Positions 15,962 to 24,310 of a stretch of 33,558 bases of DNA are shown one piece after another. The notes under the pieces were generated by a model that had not been told where the DNA came from, did no database searches, and was given only the letters and a program-made list of their open reading frames with translations. How positions within the stretch are numbered: the stretch's first letter is position 1; the number at the start of each line of letters is the position of its first letter. Source of the stretch: Crenothrix polyspora (GTDB lineage Bacteria > Pseudomonadota > Gammaproteobacteria > Methylococcales > Methylomonadaceae); assembly GCF_900163755.1 (NCBI RefSeq), contig NZ_FUKI01000142.1, positions 1 to 33,558 on the forward strand. Reading direction: 5' to 3'. Made by a program: the position numbers and the translations under genes.

Positions 15962-16345
15962 CTATGGCAATACTTTTAACAGCCAGCCATCAGTGCCTTT
16001 ACAGCCATTTGCACCCTCTGCAGCAATTTTTATGCGCACAAAGCTGTTTTTTGCCGATTCAGGAATAGTGCCGGTAACGTCAAAGCCTGAATTTTTAGGT
16101 GTAATATTAATGCCAATGACGTGATCTTTAATCGACACACTGATGCTGTCTGGATTAGTTTGTGCTGACGCTGAAAAAGAAAACGTGGCATTGGCGGCGA
16201 CTTCTGCTTTATCTACTGGGGTAAAATGACTGAATTTTGGTTTGCTGCATGCACGGGCACTGCTTTGCGGGCTACCACCATAAGCAAAAACACTGCTGGA
16301 AGCGGCCAATAGCAAGATAACCGTTAAGATGTTTTGAAATTTCAT
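15962..16345 (-). CDS. Secreted protein of unknown function, paralog B
   Basis: A 127-residue protein with a signal peptide (KFQNILTVILLLAASSSVFAYG). The mature domain repeats that of the downstream gene: CSKPKFSHFTPVDKAEVAAN, FSFSAS, DSISVSIKD, INITPKNSG, VTGTIPESAKNSFVRIKIAAEGANGCKGTDGWLLKVLP. IPESAK, NGCKG and GWLL are identical in both, and both mature cysteines are conserved. I place the start at 16345, where AGGAA precedes the ATG; an in-frame ATG at 16384 would put 13 extra residues before the signal peptide. The two copies have diverged at about half of their positions, so the duplication is not recent. Function unknown. Confidence 0.8.
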   Translation of the reverse strand: MKFQNILTVILLLAASSSVFAYGGSPQSSARACSKPKFSHFTPVDKAEVAANATFSFSASAQTNPDSISVSIKDHVIGINITPKNSGFDVTGTIPESAKNSFVRIKIAAEGANGCKGTDGWLLKVLP

Positions 16346-16447
16346 CAAAAATTCCTGGGGTGAAAGATTAAATACGCGAGTCATTAACGTAACTGAATTT
16401 ACATCACTGTCAACCCACAGCCAACATTTCAGATGCTTTATTTAGCG

Positions 16448-16960
16448 CTATATATCCATAAACAGCATAGGAATACCGTAAGTTAAAATAAAATAGCTAA
16501 ACGCCAAGGTCACACTGGTACTGGTTTTATAAAACAGCATTTTGCGTAAAACGTAACTGACAATTGCAATATACCAGCCCACCAAGGCAAAACCGATGGC
16601 AATGGAAATTTCTTCAGCAAATTCGACATGCTGCATTACCATTAAAAAATACATGGCTTCAGTGAGGGTAGCCAGTGTCATAATAAAGTTTTCACAAACA
16701 AAAATGGCGGTAAACAGCTGCTTAAAATAACCTAATTTTTTGACAATCAGCAATAAAGTGGCACACGATAAAAACGCCATGATAGTACGTAAAAATACCT
16801 CTAACGAGCCATCGGCAGGATCGGAAATGAGCCCTTCAACAATGCAACCGGAAATCAGATAAAACGCCACCGTATTCCACATAAACGATTTATGCGGTAC
16901 TAAATCGGCGGGGTTATTTCTAAAAAAGCACAGCGCGAGGTATTTAAGTAATAAGGTCAT
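16448..16960 (-). CDS. Integral membrane protein of unknown function
   Basis: A 170-residue protein with about five hydrophobic segments: near residues 27-46, 55-75, 80-103, 118-138 and 148-168. The N-terminal part (LALCFFRNNPADLVPHKSF) is cytoplasmic-looking and carries the conserved-looking FRNNPADL. The general layout recalls small Yip1-like membrane proteins, but I cannot assign it. It is 102 bp upstream of paralog B on the same strand; a joint transcript is possible but not evident. Confidence 0.75.
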   Translation of the reverse strand: MTLLLKYLALCFFRNNPADLVPHKSFMWNTVAFYLISGCIVEGLISDPADGSLEVFLRTIMAFLSCATLLLIVKKLGYFKQLFTAIFVCENFIMTLATLTEAMYFLMVMQHVEFAEEISIAIGFALVGWYIAIVSYVLRKMLFYKTSTSVTLAFSYFILTYGIPMLFMDI

Positions 16961-17595
16961 GGGTTACGATTAGCTCATAAAGCAAATGCTTGTTAAAGAA
17001 ATTAAACAATCCACCATTATAACCGCTAGTACCACAGCAAAGGGATGTCGCCTTCAACAATCTAAATCATCGCCAATTACATCTACTTGAAAAACAATAA
17101 AAAATAGACACCAACCAACCAACAAAAAAACGCGTCACTTACTGTGCATTAGACGACAAAATACAGCGTCCAAGCTGAAGAAATAATACATATCAGCTCA
17201 CAAATAACGTTAGCTTATGACAATTCCAGTAATCGCACACGCTGCAAAACTAGACTATCTATTTGAAAAATAGTAATATTATTCGTTTACAATGCGTTTA
17301 TTCTGGATTAATGACAACTAAAGTATCGGGTAGGTAGACGTTAGCGGCAACCCAACATAATGGCTTGAGAAAATATTGGCTCCCCCTAAACATCACCGCG
17401 CATTCTGACTAAAAATACGGCATATCTATAAAATATCTAATACTAAACATGGCTACCGACTTAAACTGACACAAAATGTAGCTTGAATTAAAGGCCTTTC
17501 TCAGCCCAAGATGATTGCTATTATTTTTTGCTCTACCTTAATTGGTTAACCATAAATACGCGTAAATAACCTATATCACACATTAATATTCAGTT
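16961..17595. other. Gene-free stretch of about 630 bp
   Basis: AT-rich sequence with stops in all frames and no coding stretch with a ribosome binding site. I see no tRNA, no strong hairpin with T run, no terminal repeats and no match to the MITE further downstream. It separates divergent genes (membrane protein on minus, FUN14 on plus) and may hold their promoters, but no convincing -35/-10 pair stands out. An unrecognised small RNA or a decayed gene cannot be excluded. Confidence 0.5.
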
Positions 17596-17943
17596 ATGAA
17601 CATAAATACCTCAGATTTCTTACCCTCCAGTGATATTTTTTCTCCCGACGTTTTAGTAGGCAATGTCGGTGCGCCTTTTGCTATAGGCATAGCAGTTGGT
17701 TACTTTGCCAAAAAAATGCTGCGTACTGCTTTATTTTTGGCCGGTGCTGTCATTGTGGTGTTATTTGTTGCCGAATATTACGGCATAACCCGCATTGACG
17801 ACATACATTTACAAAGTGCCGCAACAGTTGCCACCAATGCGGCTAAAAATTCTGGTAGCTTTTTGGTTAGCCGTTTATCACACATTACAGCAAAAGGTGT
17901 CAGTGCCACCGCTGGTTTTTATATTGGTTTTAAAATGGGCTGA
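17596..17943 (+). CDS. FUN14 family membrane protein
   Basis: A 115-residue protein with the FUN14 outline: a glycine-rich first membrane segment (GNVGAPFAIGIAVGYFAKKMLRTALFLAG, about residues 22-50), a second (AVIVVLFVAEYYG), an amphipathic middle and a last glycine-rich segment (KGVSATAGFYIGFKMG) ending the protein. Bacterial members have no established function; the name comes from a eukaryotic outer mitochondrial membrane family. There is no clear Shine-Dalgarno before this ATG. It converges on cysB with a 95-bp gap. Confidence 0.75.
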   Translation: MNINTSDFLPSSDIFSPDVLVGNVGAPFAIGIAVGYFAKKMLRTALFLAGAVIVVLFVAEYYGITRIDDIHLQSAATVATNAAKNSGSFLVSRLSHITAKGVSATAGFYIGFKMG

Positions 17944-18038
17944 TTTGGCTCACGCATTAACAACCCGCTAAAAAACAACTGTGCCGTAACATGCGTTATC
18001 TGACTAAACGCACCGTGTCATCGCATGCCTGCTCTGCA

Positions 18039-18968
18039 CTAAAACTTTGTCGCTTTAAGCGCGGTAAAAATCGCTTTACGACTTAACTTAGGAACCAATA
18101 AACTAATAAAATCATATACGTAATCCCGTAAAAACGCCTCTTTACGCACCCCAAGATAGGTGGTACTCACTGGGAATAAATGACTAACATCGACCATTCG
18201 TAAACCGCTATCCCGCTCAGCATCATAAGCCATGCCGGCCAGTAAGCCGATACCCAAACCCAAATTAACGTAGGTTTTAATCACATCCGCATCAATCGCT
18301 GTTAATACTACTTTGGGCTCCAGCCCTGCCTGATTAAAAATCCGCTTAACCAATGAACCGCCGGTAAAAGCAAAATCATAAGTAATCAGCGGATATTGAG
18401 CGATTTTTTCTAAGCTGAGTGGCAGATCAGTTAATAACGGATGATTTTCTGGGGTAACCACGCAGCGATTCCACTGATAACACGGCAAGCACAGTAATTT
18501 ATCGTAAGTATTGATTGATTCAGTCGCAATGCCGATATCTGCTTCACCACTAACCACTTGCTCAGCCACTTGTGTGGGGTTACCCTGATGAATCGTCAAC
18601 ACCACATCGGGGTAAGTACGCATAAATTGCTTAACCGCCCTGGGTAAAAAATACCGCGCTTGGGTATGCGTTGTCGCTATCGTTAACATGCCTGTATTTT
18701 TTTGGGAGAAATCCTCGCCAACCCGCTTAATACTGTCTAGCTCACGCAACATACGTTCCGCCAACTCAACAATCACCTTACCCGGCTCAGTCACACAAAC
18801 CAAGCGCTTGCCGTGTCGCTGAAAAACCTGCACCCCCAATGCCTCTTCCAGCAATTGAATCTGCCTGCTCACGCCAGATTGCGAGGTATGCAAGGCTTCG
18901 GAAGCGCGTGATATGCTTAAATTTTGCCGTACTATTTCGCACAGATAACGTAATTGAATCAGCTTCAT
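18039..18968 (-). CDS. cysB: LysR-type transcriptional regulator CysB
   Basis: A 309-residue regulator of sulfur assimilation. The winged helix-turn-helix is at about 17-46 (LSISRASEALHTSQSGVSRQIQLLEEALG). The effector domain carries the CysB/Cbl signature TTHTQARYFLP and the later LITYDFAFTGGSLV and NLGLGIGLLAGMAYD segments that line the O-acetylserine/sulfate pocket in known CysB. Length (E. coli 324) and motifs favour CysB over other LysR proteins. It is divergent from a TauE/SafE permease gene with 146 bp between starts, a layout in which the regulator often controls its neighbour. Confidence 0.93.
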   Translation of the reverse strand: MKLIQLRYLCEIVRQNLSISRASEALHTSQSGVSRQIQLLEEALGVQVFQRHGKRLVCVTEPGKVIVELAERMLRELDSIKRVGEDFSQKNTGMLTIATTHTQARYFLPRAVKQFMRTYPDVVLTIHQGNPTQVAEQVVSGEADIGIATESINTYDKLLCLPCYQWNRCVVTPENHPLLTDLPLSLEKIAQYPLITYDFAFTGGSLVKRIFNQAGLEPKVVLTAIDADVIKTYVNLGLGIGLLAGMAYDAERDSGLRMVDVSHLFPVSTTYLGVRKEAFLRDYVYDFISLLVPKLSRKAIFTALKATKF

Positions 18969-19114
18969 TGTTCATTCCTTGATAAGATGGCGGCGTACTC
19001 TTTATGCTTGAGTAAGATATAAATAGCTTAACATATTATTAAAGCACAAATTGATAACAGTTTATAATAGCGCTCTTCCCAACTCTCTATTTTTTATTTC
19101 ACAGGAATTAGCGT

Positions 19115-19927
19115 ATGAATGTCATGTACTCCGTCTCAGGTTTTGCAGTGGGACTATTAGTGGGTATTACCGGTGTCGGTGGCGGCTCGTTAATGACACC
19201 TTTATTGGTGTTTTTATTCGGTTTTAAGCCATCAGTAGCAGTAGGTACTGATCTTTTGTATGCAGCTCTTACCAAAAGCGCGGGTGTTTTTGTACATCAT
19301 GGTAAACATAAATCTGTCGACTGGCAGATAGTGGGATGGTTAGCCCTCGGTAGCTTGCCATTTGCCATATTAACTCTGCTTACCATTAAGCATTATATGG
19401 CCATAGGTAAAGAGACAACCGGCATGATCACCTTCTCGCTGGGTGTTGCGTTATTATTAACCGCCTGTGCTTTGCTAATACGCGCGGTTTTATTAAGAAA
19501 AAAACAAGCTCAAACAGCCATTGACGATAAACTGAGTGCCATGCAAAATGCCGGACGCTTTTCACCCAGCTGGCAAATACCTGCGACAATATTTACTGGC
19601 GCTATTTTGGGTATATTGGTCACGCTATCTTCTGTAGGTGCCGGAGCGCTGGGCACTGTTGCCTTATTATTTCTTTTTCCACGCGCAAGCACTTTAAGAA
19701 TTGTCGGCACTGATATTGCCCATGCTATTCCTCTTACCGCACTGGCAGGTTGGGGACATTTTATGTTGGGTAATGTCGATTTAACTTTACTGGGTAGTTT
19801 ACTAATCGGCTCTTTACCTGGCATTTGGATAGGCAGTCATTTAAGCGCAAAAATTCCAGAGCGCTATTTGCGTCCGGTGTTGGCTTCGGTATTGCTGTTA
19901 ATCGGCCTTAAGTTTGTGTCGCAATAA
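19115..19927 (+). CDS. TauE/SafE family membrane permease
   Basis: A 270-residue protein with about eight membrane segments in two similar halves, each opened by a glycine-rich motif: GLLVGITGVGGGSLMTPLLV near residue 13 and AILGILVTLSSVGAGALGTVALL near 165. These are the defining repeats of the family, whose members move sulfite, sulfonates or related anions across the inner membrane. The cytoplasmic loop between halves (about 125-150) is charged. ACAGGAATT precedes the ATG and supports the start. Divergence from cysB suggests a sulfur-related substrate, such as sulfite export or sulfate/sulfonate uptake. A TATAAT at 19063-19068 may be its -10; no good -35 is seen, as is common for activator-dependent promoters. 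Confidence 0.9.
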   Translation: MNVMYSVSGFAVGLLVGITGVGGGSLMTPLLVFLFGFKPSVAVGTDLLYAALTKSAGVFVHHGKHKSVDWQIVGWLALGSLPFAILTLLTIKHYMAIGKETTGMITFSLGVALLLTACALLIRAVLLRKKQAQTAIDDKLSAMQNAGRFSPSWQIPATIFTGAILGILVTLSSVGAGALGTVALLFLFPRASTLRIVGTDIAHAIPLTALAGWGHFMLGNVDLTLLGSLLIGSLPGIWIGSHLSAKIPERYLRPVLASVLLLIGLKFVSQ

Positions 19928-19947
19928 CACACTAACCATATCCTGAC

Positions 19948-20369
19948 GGCGCTGGTGCATAAACAATACTTTTAAAAATCATACTGTTATAGTTAAATTT
20001 TTACGAAAAATACGCTGTTTTTCGCAAAAATCAGCAAAAAAGGAATACTCTAACCGACATTCCGCACCCCTATTCATAATTTTATGATTAAATTTAATTT
20101 AATAATTTCAGTATGTTATAAATTTGTCGAATTTTTGGCGTATTTTCAAAGTCATTTATATCAGCTTATATTTAACAAAAAACAAACGAGAGATGAATTT
20201 TTCTTGTTTTAATTCGAAAGTCTAAAATCCAAAAAAATACTAAAATTCATTAAATATCAATATGTTATTTAAATGCTGAATTTTTATTTAGGGGTGCGGA
20301 ATGTCGGCTCTAAAATTTAAAATGTTTTTTATTTCATGTTGTTACAACCATGATTTATGCACCAACGCC
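19948..20369. repeat. Outer 16-bp imperfect inverted repeat enclosing the MITE
   Basis: GGCGCTGGTGCATAAA (19948-19963) and TTTATGCACCAACGCC (20354-20369) are inverted copies with one mismatch. Removing the inserted MITE plus one copy of its 6-bp duplication leaves them about 130 bp apart. They could be the ends of an older small element or of a transcript structure after the permease gene. I see no target duplication outside them, so the mobile-element reading is weak. Confidence 0.55.
20054..20307. mobile_element. MITE: 254 bp, 19-bp TIRs, 6-bp target duplication
   Basis: The left end CCGACATTCCGCACCCCTA (20054-20072) and the right end (20289-20307) are perfect 19-bp inverted copies. CTCTAA occurs immediately outside both ends (20048-20053 and 20308-20313), the footprint of a transposition event. 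The interior is very AT-rich and has no coding capacity. This is the standard structure of a miniature inverted-repeat transposable element moved by a transposase acting from elsewhere. A 6-bp duplication narrows the family (some IS1634-related elements make 5-6 bp), but I cannot name it. Confidence 0.88.
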
Positions 20370-20477
20370 CAGTTGCGAACATTTTGATACCGCCGGGTTG
20401 TGCGATGCGGCACCTTGTGATTGCTCATTTTAATACGTTAAAATACGTCTTTCAGTGACTTAAAAGCAATTTGTTCT

Positions 20478-21344
20478 TTAATCATCGGCAAAGCGTTCGC
20501 CGTTAAGTGTCAGCGCCACTTGATATAATAGCTTTTTCCTAATGCCAGTAATGTCAGCGGCCATAGCAACGGCGGTTTTAGTAGAGCATTGTTTCAGCAT
20601 AACGCCGAGTAAACGTTTGTGTTCTGGCGTAATAAGCTGCTCACTTTTATCTAGCACCGCACCTTCAACAATCACTACAAACTCGCCTTTGCGCATATTA
20701 TCATCGTTTGCGACCCGCTCAAGCACCTCAGCTAAACTGGCTTTAACAATGGTTTCGTGCAGCTTTGTTAACTCTCTGGCCACCACAATAATACGATCAG
20801 TCGGCAAAACCTCGGCCATATCCTGTAAACACGCTAAAATTCTATGGCTGGACTCATAAAATACCCACGTTGTTGAGCTTAGCAATTTTTCATTGAAAAA
20901 TGTTTTCCGCGCTGATGAGGTTCGTGGTACAAAGCCTTCAAATGAAAACGGTATCACTGACAGACCCGATACCGAAAGCGCCGTAATTAACGCACACGCA
21001 CCAGGAATCGGAACGACATCAACATGTGCCTCTTTAGCTAGCTTAACCAAAGGTAAGCCAGGATCGCTTAATAACGGTGTGCCTGCATCCGATACGATAG
21101 CAATGGATTGCCCATCGCGCAATTTCTGCAAAAGAGCAGGTGCAGCGCGATCTTCATTGTGCTGATGCAGGGCGATTAAACGATTGGTAATACCATAATG
21201 TTGTAGTAACATTTTCACATGTCGGGTATCCTCAGCGGCAATTAAATCGACCTGTTTTAATGTTTCAATACCACGTAAGCTAAAATCTGCTAAATTGCCT
21301 ATAGGTGTGGCGACGACGTATAATTTTCCATAATCAGTTGACAT
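20478..21344 (-). CDS. rsmI: 16S rRNA 2'-O-methyltransferase RsmI
   Basis: A 288-residue tetrapyrrole-methylase-fold enzyme that methylates the ribose of C1402 in 16S rRNA using S-adenosylmethionine. Motifs: LYVVATPIGNLADFSLRGIETL at the start, LIAAEDTRHVKMLLQHYGI, IVSDAGTPLLSDPG, VPIPGACALITALSVSGL and GFVPR. Length equals that of E. coli RsmI (286) with the start at 21344 (MSTDYGKLYVV); an upstream in-frame ATG would run into the divergent lpoA gene. Only 13 bp separate the two divergent start codons, so each promoter must lie within the other gene. Confidence 0.95.
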   Translation of the reverse strand: MSTDYGKLYVVATPIGNLADFSLRGIETLKQVDLIAAEDTRHVKMLLQHYGITNRLIALHQHNEDRAAPALLQKLRDGQSIAIVSDAGTPLLSDPGLPLVKLAKEAHVDVVPIPGACALITALSVSGLSVIPFSFEGFVPRTSSARKTFFNEKLLSSTTWVFYESSHRILACLQDMAEVLPTDRIIVVARELTKLHETIVKASLAEVLERVANDDNMRKGEFVVIVEGAVLDKSEQLITPEHKRLLGVMLKQCSTKTAVAMAADITGIRKKLLYQVALTLNGERFADD

Positions 21345-21357
21345 TCGGTACTCGCAT

Positions 21358-23151
21358 ATGAATAAGCTCTTAAGTGTAAAATACAACAATAACAATAAAC
21401 AACCGCTCATGCAGGCTTTGTCTTTGTGCGTACTATTGCTCTCCGGCTGTAGTAGCTTACAAAACAGCAGCTCAGAATTATATCAGCCTACCCCTTGGGC
21501 TCTTGAACAAAATAGAAATCGCCTAGCAACAATTGAATCTTTAATTCAAACCAACCGACGTGAAGAAGCCAAAAACAGTGCCGATATAATTAATCCTGAT
21601 GAATTGTCAACTGAACAAAAAGCCCAGCTTAATTTGTTATATGGCCAAATTATACTGAGTTTTGGCGATGGCGAGCAGGCACTGCAACGATTTGTGCAAA
21701 TTCAAGCTCAGCAACTCAGTTTGCCAGACCAAATCAAGTATTTCCAAGCTAAATCTCAAGCATTTACCTCAGTAGGTGATTTTTTAAGCAGCGCTAAATC
21801 CAGAATAGACTTAGAACCCTTGCTAACCGTCTCGGAAGATCATAAAAAAAATCAAACGCTTATTTTTGAAAATTTAAGCTTGGTGTCAGATAACGTATTA
21901 CAAATTAATCAACGTCAAGTGGCATCGCCGTTGGCGGAATGGTTGGAATTAGCCAGTATACTCAAGGCAAAAAATCAAAATCCAGCGCAATTAAATGCGG
22001 CTATTATGCAATGGCGCACCACCTATCCCAGTCACCCTGCCAATTCCAGTTTCTTACAAAATCACCAAAAAGCACTGACAGACCCTGGTAGTCGTCCAAA
22101 ATCAATTGCCTTACTTCTGCCAGAATCAGGAGTTTTTGCCGAAGCCGCTAAAGCGATACACGCCGGTGTTATGGCCGCATACAACCATGAAAATGGTGAC
22201 CCCGCCCGCCCAGTCATTCATTTTTATGACAGCGAAAAACAATCCGCGACGGTTTTGTACAACCAGGCATTAGAGCAAGGCGCTAATCTTATTGTCGGCC
22301 CACTCGATAAAGAAAAAATTCAAAGCCTTGCCAACTCGGTGCAATTTAACATTCCCGTTCTGGCTCTCAACCACGTTCAAGGCCTCAACAAACAAAATCT
22401 GTATCAATTTGGCCTTAGCCCATTGGATGACGCTGAACAAATCACCAACAAAGCCTGGTTAGATGGGCATCGCAATGCAATGGTATTAACGCAAGATAAT
22501 GAACAAGGCAAACGTGTTGCTAAATTTTTAGCCGATAGCTGGCAACGCAAAGGCGGTAAGCTCATTAGCAAAAAAACCTATCCTCCTAAAGGCACCGATT
22601 TTTCATTTATCGCTAAAAAATTACCTAAGTTAAATGGCAATAAAAACCTTAACAACACAGCGGCTGGCGCTAGCTCTAATACCGGTAAAACAGCCCGCAC
22701 ACGACAAGACATTGATGTTATCTTGCTAAGCGCCTACAGCGATGAAGCCAGATTAATCAACGCCCAGTTACACACATCACCGGTAGCGGTTTATGCAATG
22801 TCCAATGTCTATACGGGTCGTGCAAACCCTAATGCAGATGCAGCGCTGAGCGGTGTCAGTTTTTGTGATGCGCCGTGGTTATTTAGTAGCGCCTACACAG
22901 GTGCTTTAAGTATGCCTGCTTTACAAGCGGACTGGAGCCAATTTAACAACCAATACTACCGTTTAGTAGCAATGGGTATTGATGCGTATTATTTAGCCGG
23001 ACAACTGAATAATCTGCAAGATACACCTTATTACGGCGCAACAGGCAAATTATCATTAACCGATAATCACCGTATTAAACGTAATTTAGTGTGTGCCAAA
23101 TTTGTTGCTGGGCAGCCTGAACTTAGGGGCTTTATTAGCAGTGCCCATTGA
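21358..23151 (+). CDS. lpoA: Outer-membrane lipoprotein LpoA, activator of PBP1A
   Basis: A 597-residue lipoprotein that activates the peptidoglycan synthase PBP1A from the outer membrane. The signal is QALSLCVLLLSGCSS with the lipobox LSGC, so the lipidated Cys is about residue 31. Ser follows the Cys, not Asp, consistent with outer-membrane sorting. Residues about 40-235 are helical, TPR-like; from about 245 (KSIALLLPESGVFAEAAKAIHAG) to the end is a periplasmic-binding-protein-like domain. A low-complexity stretch (NGNKNLNNTAAGASSNTGK) near 430 is a linker or loop insertion. The ATG at 21358 supplies the basic n-region; the internal ATG at 21409 would leave none. It overlaps yraN, and lpoA-yraN-diaA matches E. 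coli order. Confidence 0.93.
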   Translation: MNKLLSVKYNNNNKQPLMQALSLCVLLLSGCSSLQNSSSELYQPTPWALEQNRNRLATIESLIQTNRREEAKNSADIINPDELSTEQKAQLNLLYGQIILSFGDGEQALQRFVQIQAQQLSLPDQIKYFQAKSQAFTSVGDFLSSAKSRIDLEPLLTVSEDHKKNQTLIFENLSLVSDNVLQINQRQVASPLAEWLELASILKAKNQNPAQLNAAIMQWRTTYPSHPANSSFLQNHQKALTDPGSRPKSIALLLPESGVFAEAAKAIHAGVMAAYNHENGDPARPVIHFYDSEKQSATVLYNQALEQGANLIVGPLDKEKIQSLANSVQFNIPVLALNHVQGLNKQNLYQFGLSPLDDAEQITNKAWLDGHRNAMVLTQDNEQGKRVAKFLADSWQRKGGKLISKKTYPPKGTDFSFIAKKLPKLNGNKNLNNTAAGASSNTGKTARTRQDIDVILLSAYSDEARLINAQLHTSPVAVYAMSNVYTGRANPNADAALSGVSFCDAPWLFSSAYTGALSMPALQADWSQFNNQYYRLVAMGIDAYYLAGQLNNLQDTPYYGATGKLSLTDNHRIKRNLVCAKFVAGQPELRGFISSAH

Positions 23152-23503
23152 GCCTTACAAAAAACCGCAACACCTTATTCGTGGTGAGGCTGCTGAAGAG
23201 CAGGCTCACCAGTTTTTGCTTAACAACGGACTGACCGCTGTTTGCCGGAATTATCGCTGTCAATACGGCGAGCTTGATTTAATCATGACTGATCATAACA
23301 GTTTGGTCATTATTGAAGTCAGATTTCGTAACAACAATACCTACGGCAGTGCGCTCGAAAGTATTACACCGCGCAAACAAGCCCGTCTGATTGCCACCAC
23401 CCAGCACTACTTATCCCACCACAAAACCGAGCAACGCATTCGCTTCGATGTCATCGCGCTGTCTGGCGACGGCAGTTTACAATGGATTAAAAACGCTTTT
23501 TAA
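23141..23503 (+). CDS. yraN: UPF0102 family protein YraN
   Basis: A 120-residue protein with an endonuclease-like core seen in the family: GEAAEEQAHQFLLNNGL, CRNYRCQYGELDLIM, LVIIEVRFRNNNTYGSALESI and KQARLIATTQHYL. The E-LDLI and EV-R residues correspond to the nuclease-fold catalytic pattern (E-x-D, E-x-K/R); Arg replaces Lys, which is common in YraN. Activity has not been firmly shown. I start at the GTG at 23141, which overlaps the end of lpoA by 11 nt and gives the family N-terminus, with AGGGG upstream. Longer in-frame starts would add residues unlike the family. Confidence 0.9.
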   Translation: MPIEPYKKPQHLIRGEAAEEQAHQFLLNNGLTAVCRNYRCQYGELDLIMTDHNSLVIIEVRFRNNNTYGSALESITPRKQARLIATTQHYLSHHKTEQRIRFDVIALSGDGSLQWIKNAF

Positions 23504-23517
23504 TTGTTACTATCACT

Positions 23518-24105
23518 ATGAGCTTACAAAACCGCATTATTAATCATTTCTCTGACAGTATTCAGGCGCAACAAGATGCAACAACGCATCTTAGCGAGGT
23601 GCTTGAATTTGCCTCGTTGCGTTTGGTGACCGCTTTACTTAATGATAAAAAAATAATCACCTGTGGAAATGGCCGCTCCGCACTGAGCGCACAACTGCTG
23701 GCCAGTGCTATGCTTAATCAGTTTGAACGCAGCAGACCCGCACTACCGGCTATCGCATTGGCGGCAGATTCTGCAACGCTAACCGCCATTGCCAATACCG
23801 TACATTTTGATGATATTTTTGCCAAACAACTGCGAGCATTAGGACAAAGCGGCGACATACTGGTTACTTATACCGATGAAGATAACGCCGCCAATGTCGC
23901 CAAAGCCATTATTGCCGCACACAGCAAAGACATTTCTATTATTGCGTTAACCGGCAAGGATGGTGGCATGGTAACCTCGTTATTAAGCGAAAGAGATTTG
24001 GAAATTCGCGTGCCGTCACATTCCAGTGTTCACATTCACGAAGTACATGTGCTTATCACCCATTGCTTATGTGATTTAATTGATCATCAATTGTTTGATG
24101 GCTAA
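23518..24105 (+). CDS. diaA: SIS-domain DnaA-initiator-associating protein DiaA
   Basis: A 195-residue SIS-fold protein. In E. coli DiaA is a tetramer that binds DnaA and promotes initiation at oriC. Matching segments: IITCGNGRSALSAQLLASAMLNQFERSRPALPAIAL, TAIANTVHFDDIFAKQLRALG, IIALTGKDGGM, LEIRVPSHSSVHIHEVHVLITHCLCDLID. The family GNGTSA and IPSHRSARIQE have become GNGRSA and VPSHSSVHIHE. The SIS sugar-phosphate segment (STRGNS in E. coli) reads YTDEDNA here, so a sugar-phosphate isomerase role (GmhA) is unlikely. It starts 14 bp after yraN, in an lpoA-yraN-diaA operon. Confidence 0.9.
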   Translation: MSLQNRIINHFSDSIQAQQDATTHLSEVLEFASLRLVTALLNDKKIITCGNGRSALSAQLLASAMLNQFERSRPALPAIALAADSATLTAIANTVHFDDIFAKQLRALGQSGDILVTYTDEDNAANVAKAIIAAHSKDISIIALTGKDGGMVTSLLSERDLEIRVPSHSSVHIHEVHVLITHCLCDLIDHQLFDG

Positions 24106-24173
24106 TGTTGTTATTGATAGCCATAATTTTATTAACAATTTAGCGAACAACGAAAAACTTAACAGCCCCAACA

Positions 24174-24202
24174 TTGACAGTTATGGCTTAGTCTTCTATT
24201 TT
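24174..24202 (+). promoter_or_regulatory. Sigma70 promoter of the PaaK-like ligase gene
   Basis: A perfect TTGACA (24174-24179), a 17-bp spacer and TATTTT (24197-24202) precede the gene by about 110 bp. An 8-bp inverted repeat, AGCCATAA (24119-24126) with TTATGGCT (24181-24188), overlaps the spacer and could be an operator. The promoter separates the ligase gene from the lpoA-yraN-diaA operon. Confidence 0.6.
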
Positions 24203-24310
24203 TCTAACTAACAGATTACTCATTTGATGAATTAAAAACAACAAGGCTGCCCCTCGGTAAATTTATGGACAGTAATACCGCGCTACTTAATATACAGAGA
24301 AAATAAGACA

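Noticed and set aside
16961-17595. Possible hidden small gene or RNA in the long gap
   Set aside because: I found no frame with start site and coding bias, no tRNA-like cloverleaf and no strong terminator, so nothing specific can be claimed.
20004-20024. Hairpin CGAAAAA / TTTTTCG as terminator of the TauE/SafE gene
   Set aside because: The stem is almost all A-T pairs in an AT-rich region, with no T run on the plus strand; the chance level is high.
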